Assembly (NCBI GenBank): GCA_914767715.1
Contig: OU612073.1
Span: 5,394,001-5,458,000, forward strand
Length of the DNA: 64,000 bases
Direction of reading: 5' to 3'
Source: Membranipora membranacea
Lineage: Eukaryota; Bryozoa; Gymnolaemata; Cheilostomatida; Membraniporidae
A model generated the notes under the pieces. It was not told where the DNA came from. It saw nothing but the letters and a program-made list of their open reading frames with translations, and searched no databases. This document shows, one piece after another, positions 63,501-64,000 of this stretch. Position numbers and translations under genes: made by a program. The number at the start of each line of letters is the position of its first letter. Position 1 is the stretch's first letter.

Positions 63501-64000
63501 TTTGTTTTCAATTTTTGAGTAAATTCCAGAAGATCTTTTGGTGGAATGTTAATAATAACCCTCAATTTTACTTAATTATGACTGGTATACTAATGAGGTG
63601 CCTGTAGCCTTAAGGTCTGTAGTTTAACTTTCAAGTAGCTTTGAATGCCATCTGTGCAGCGAAAATCATATCTTTAAACTCAGCTTAATAGGAAACAAAC
63701 AACTATATATCCTTCCTGTGTGACGGGTGAGAAAAACTCCCAGTGAATCCCCAGAGCTTACTCAACAATAAATTTCTATTTTAAATAGGCGTTTGCAATT
63801 TGTATGTTTGTGGGGGCGATATACTGTTGTGGAGTTTAATCCAGCTCAGTACCATAATGTTGAAAGAAATATCATACAAGTGGTTGGAGGGTTGCTTTGT
63901 TTTCTACTGGTCGGTTTTTGATCATGTTTGAACCTTATTTGTCACTTTGTTTCTGACAAAACAAAGGATGGGATGCCGCTAAAGATGGACACGAGTTGCC
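57582..64000 (+). CDS. Secreted CUB-domain protein, 5' part
   Basis: Exon 1 (57582-57690) encodes a start and a hydrophobic signal segment (CFQALSVFLLMQTIH). It joins in phase 1 to 61978-62176, then 62874-63091. The spliced frame gives a CUB domain with the four expected cysteines (GCKC, GINC, YGNCNSGD, QICGN) and the PSYPNPYRAG and LVELIFQDLDL-like strands (residues about 37-170). A further exon may start at 63965 in the right phase (RWDAAKDGHELP), but the window ends there. CUB domains bind ligands or protease partners in extracellular and membrane proteins. What follows this one is outside the window, so the full protein class is unknown. Intron 1 is long (4.3 kb) and carries a hairpin MITE and a (TG)n tract. 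Confidence 0.8.
59027..59158. mobile_element. TAG...CTA hairpin MITE in CUB intron 1
   Basis: Ends TAGATAAAGTTTAAACCAAT and (inward) TAGACGAAGTTTGGTCCATC. The core has a CCACTGGT stem. ACATGTAAC (left) and ACATGCAAC (right) form a 9-bp duplication with one mismatch. Confidence 0.8.
59490..59514. repeat. (TG)n microsatellite
   Basis: About 12 TG units in CUB intron 1. The rest of the intron (59.5-61.97 kb) shows no gene; it has a poly-G run near 61801-61816. Confidence 0.9.

Noticed and set aside
1-64000. CRISPR arrays, operons or other bacterial systems
   Set aside because: Spliced metazoan genes throughout; no regularly spaced repeats of that kind.

Overview
The window is intron-rich, AT-rich animal DNA. 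The best taxonomic clue is the gene at 47.0-52.2 kb. It joins a short triple helix to the cysteine-rich C-terminal domain typical of sponge short-chain (C4/spongin-type) collagens. With small introns, metazoan genes (prohibitin-2, ZC4H2) and abundant tiny transposons, a demosponge is the most likely source. This is inference from the sequence alone. Every gene I can support lies on the + strand. Gene models were built by hand from ORFs, GT/AG sites and phase agreement.

Layout. 0.1-4.4 kb: prohibitin-2, seven exons. 4.9-7.9 kb: a multi-exon gene I cannot name firmly, whose reading frame has a faint SPO11/TopoVIA TOPRIM look. 8.4-13.5 kb: ZC4H2 zinc-finger gene, five exons. 13.5-20.3 kb: no convincing gene, only dispersed repeats and a hAT-like MITE. 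20.5-21.1 kb: a two-exon TATA-driven gene for a 91-residue secreted precursor ending in an amidation signature. 21.1-24.2 kb: nothing firm. 24.2-46.4 kb: a tandem segmental duplication of two units of 10.6 and 11.5 kb. It carries acidic, DSG-motif-rich ankyrin genes: a damaged copy in unit 1 and an in-frame double-length fusion in unit 2. 47.0-52.2 kb: short-chain collagen. 54-55.6 kb: a third, decayed piece of the duplicated unit. 57.6 kb to the end: the 5' part of a secreted CUB-domain gene that runs off the window.

Mobile DNA is mostly non-autonomous. It includes hAT-like MITEs (two with perfect 8-bp target duplications), a set of very small hairpin elements that start TAG, end CTA and create 9-bp duplications, tRNA-derived SINEs and 5'-truncated LINE tails. 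Because the ankyrin locus is duplicated, the paralogous unit supplies empty sites that prove several of these insertions.

The most interesting items are the putative amidated-peptide precursor, the fused ankyrin gene with seven DSGY motifs, the hairpin element family, and a palindromic deletion scar that truncates the unit 1 ankyrin gene.
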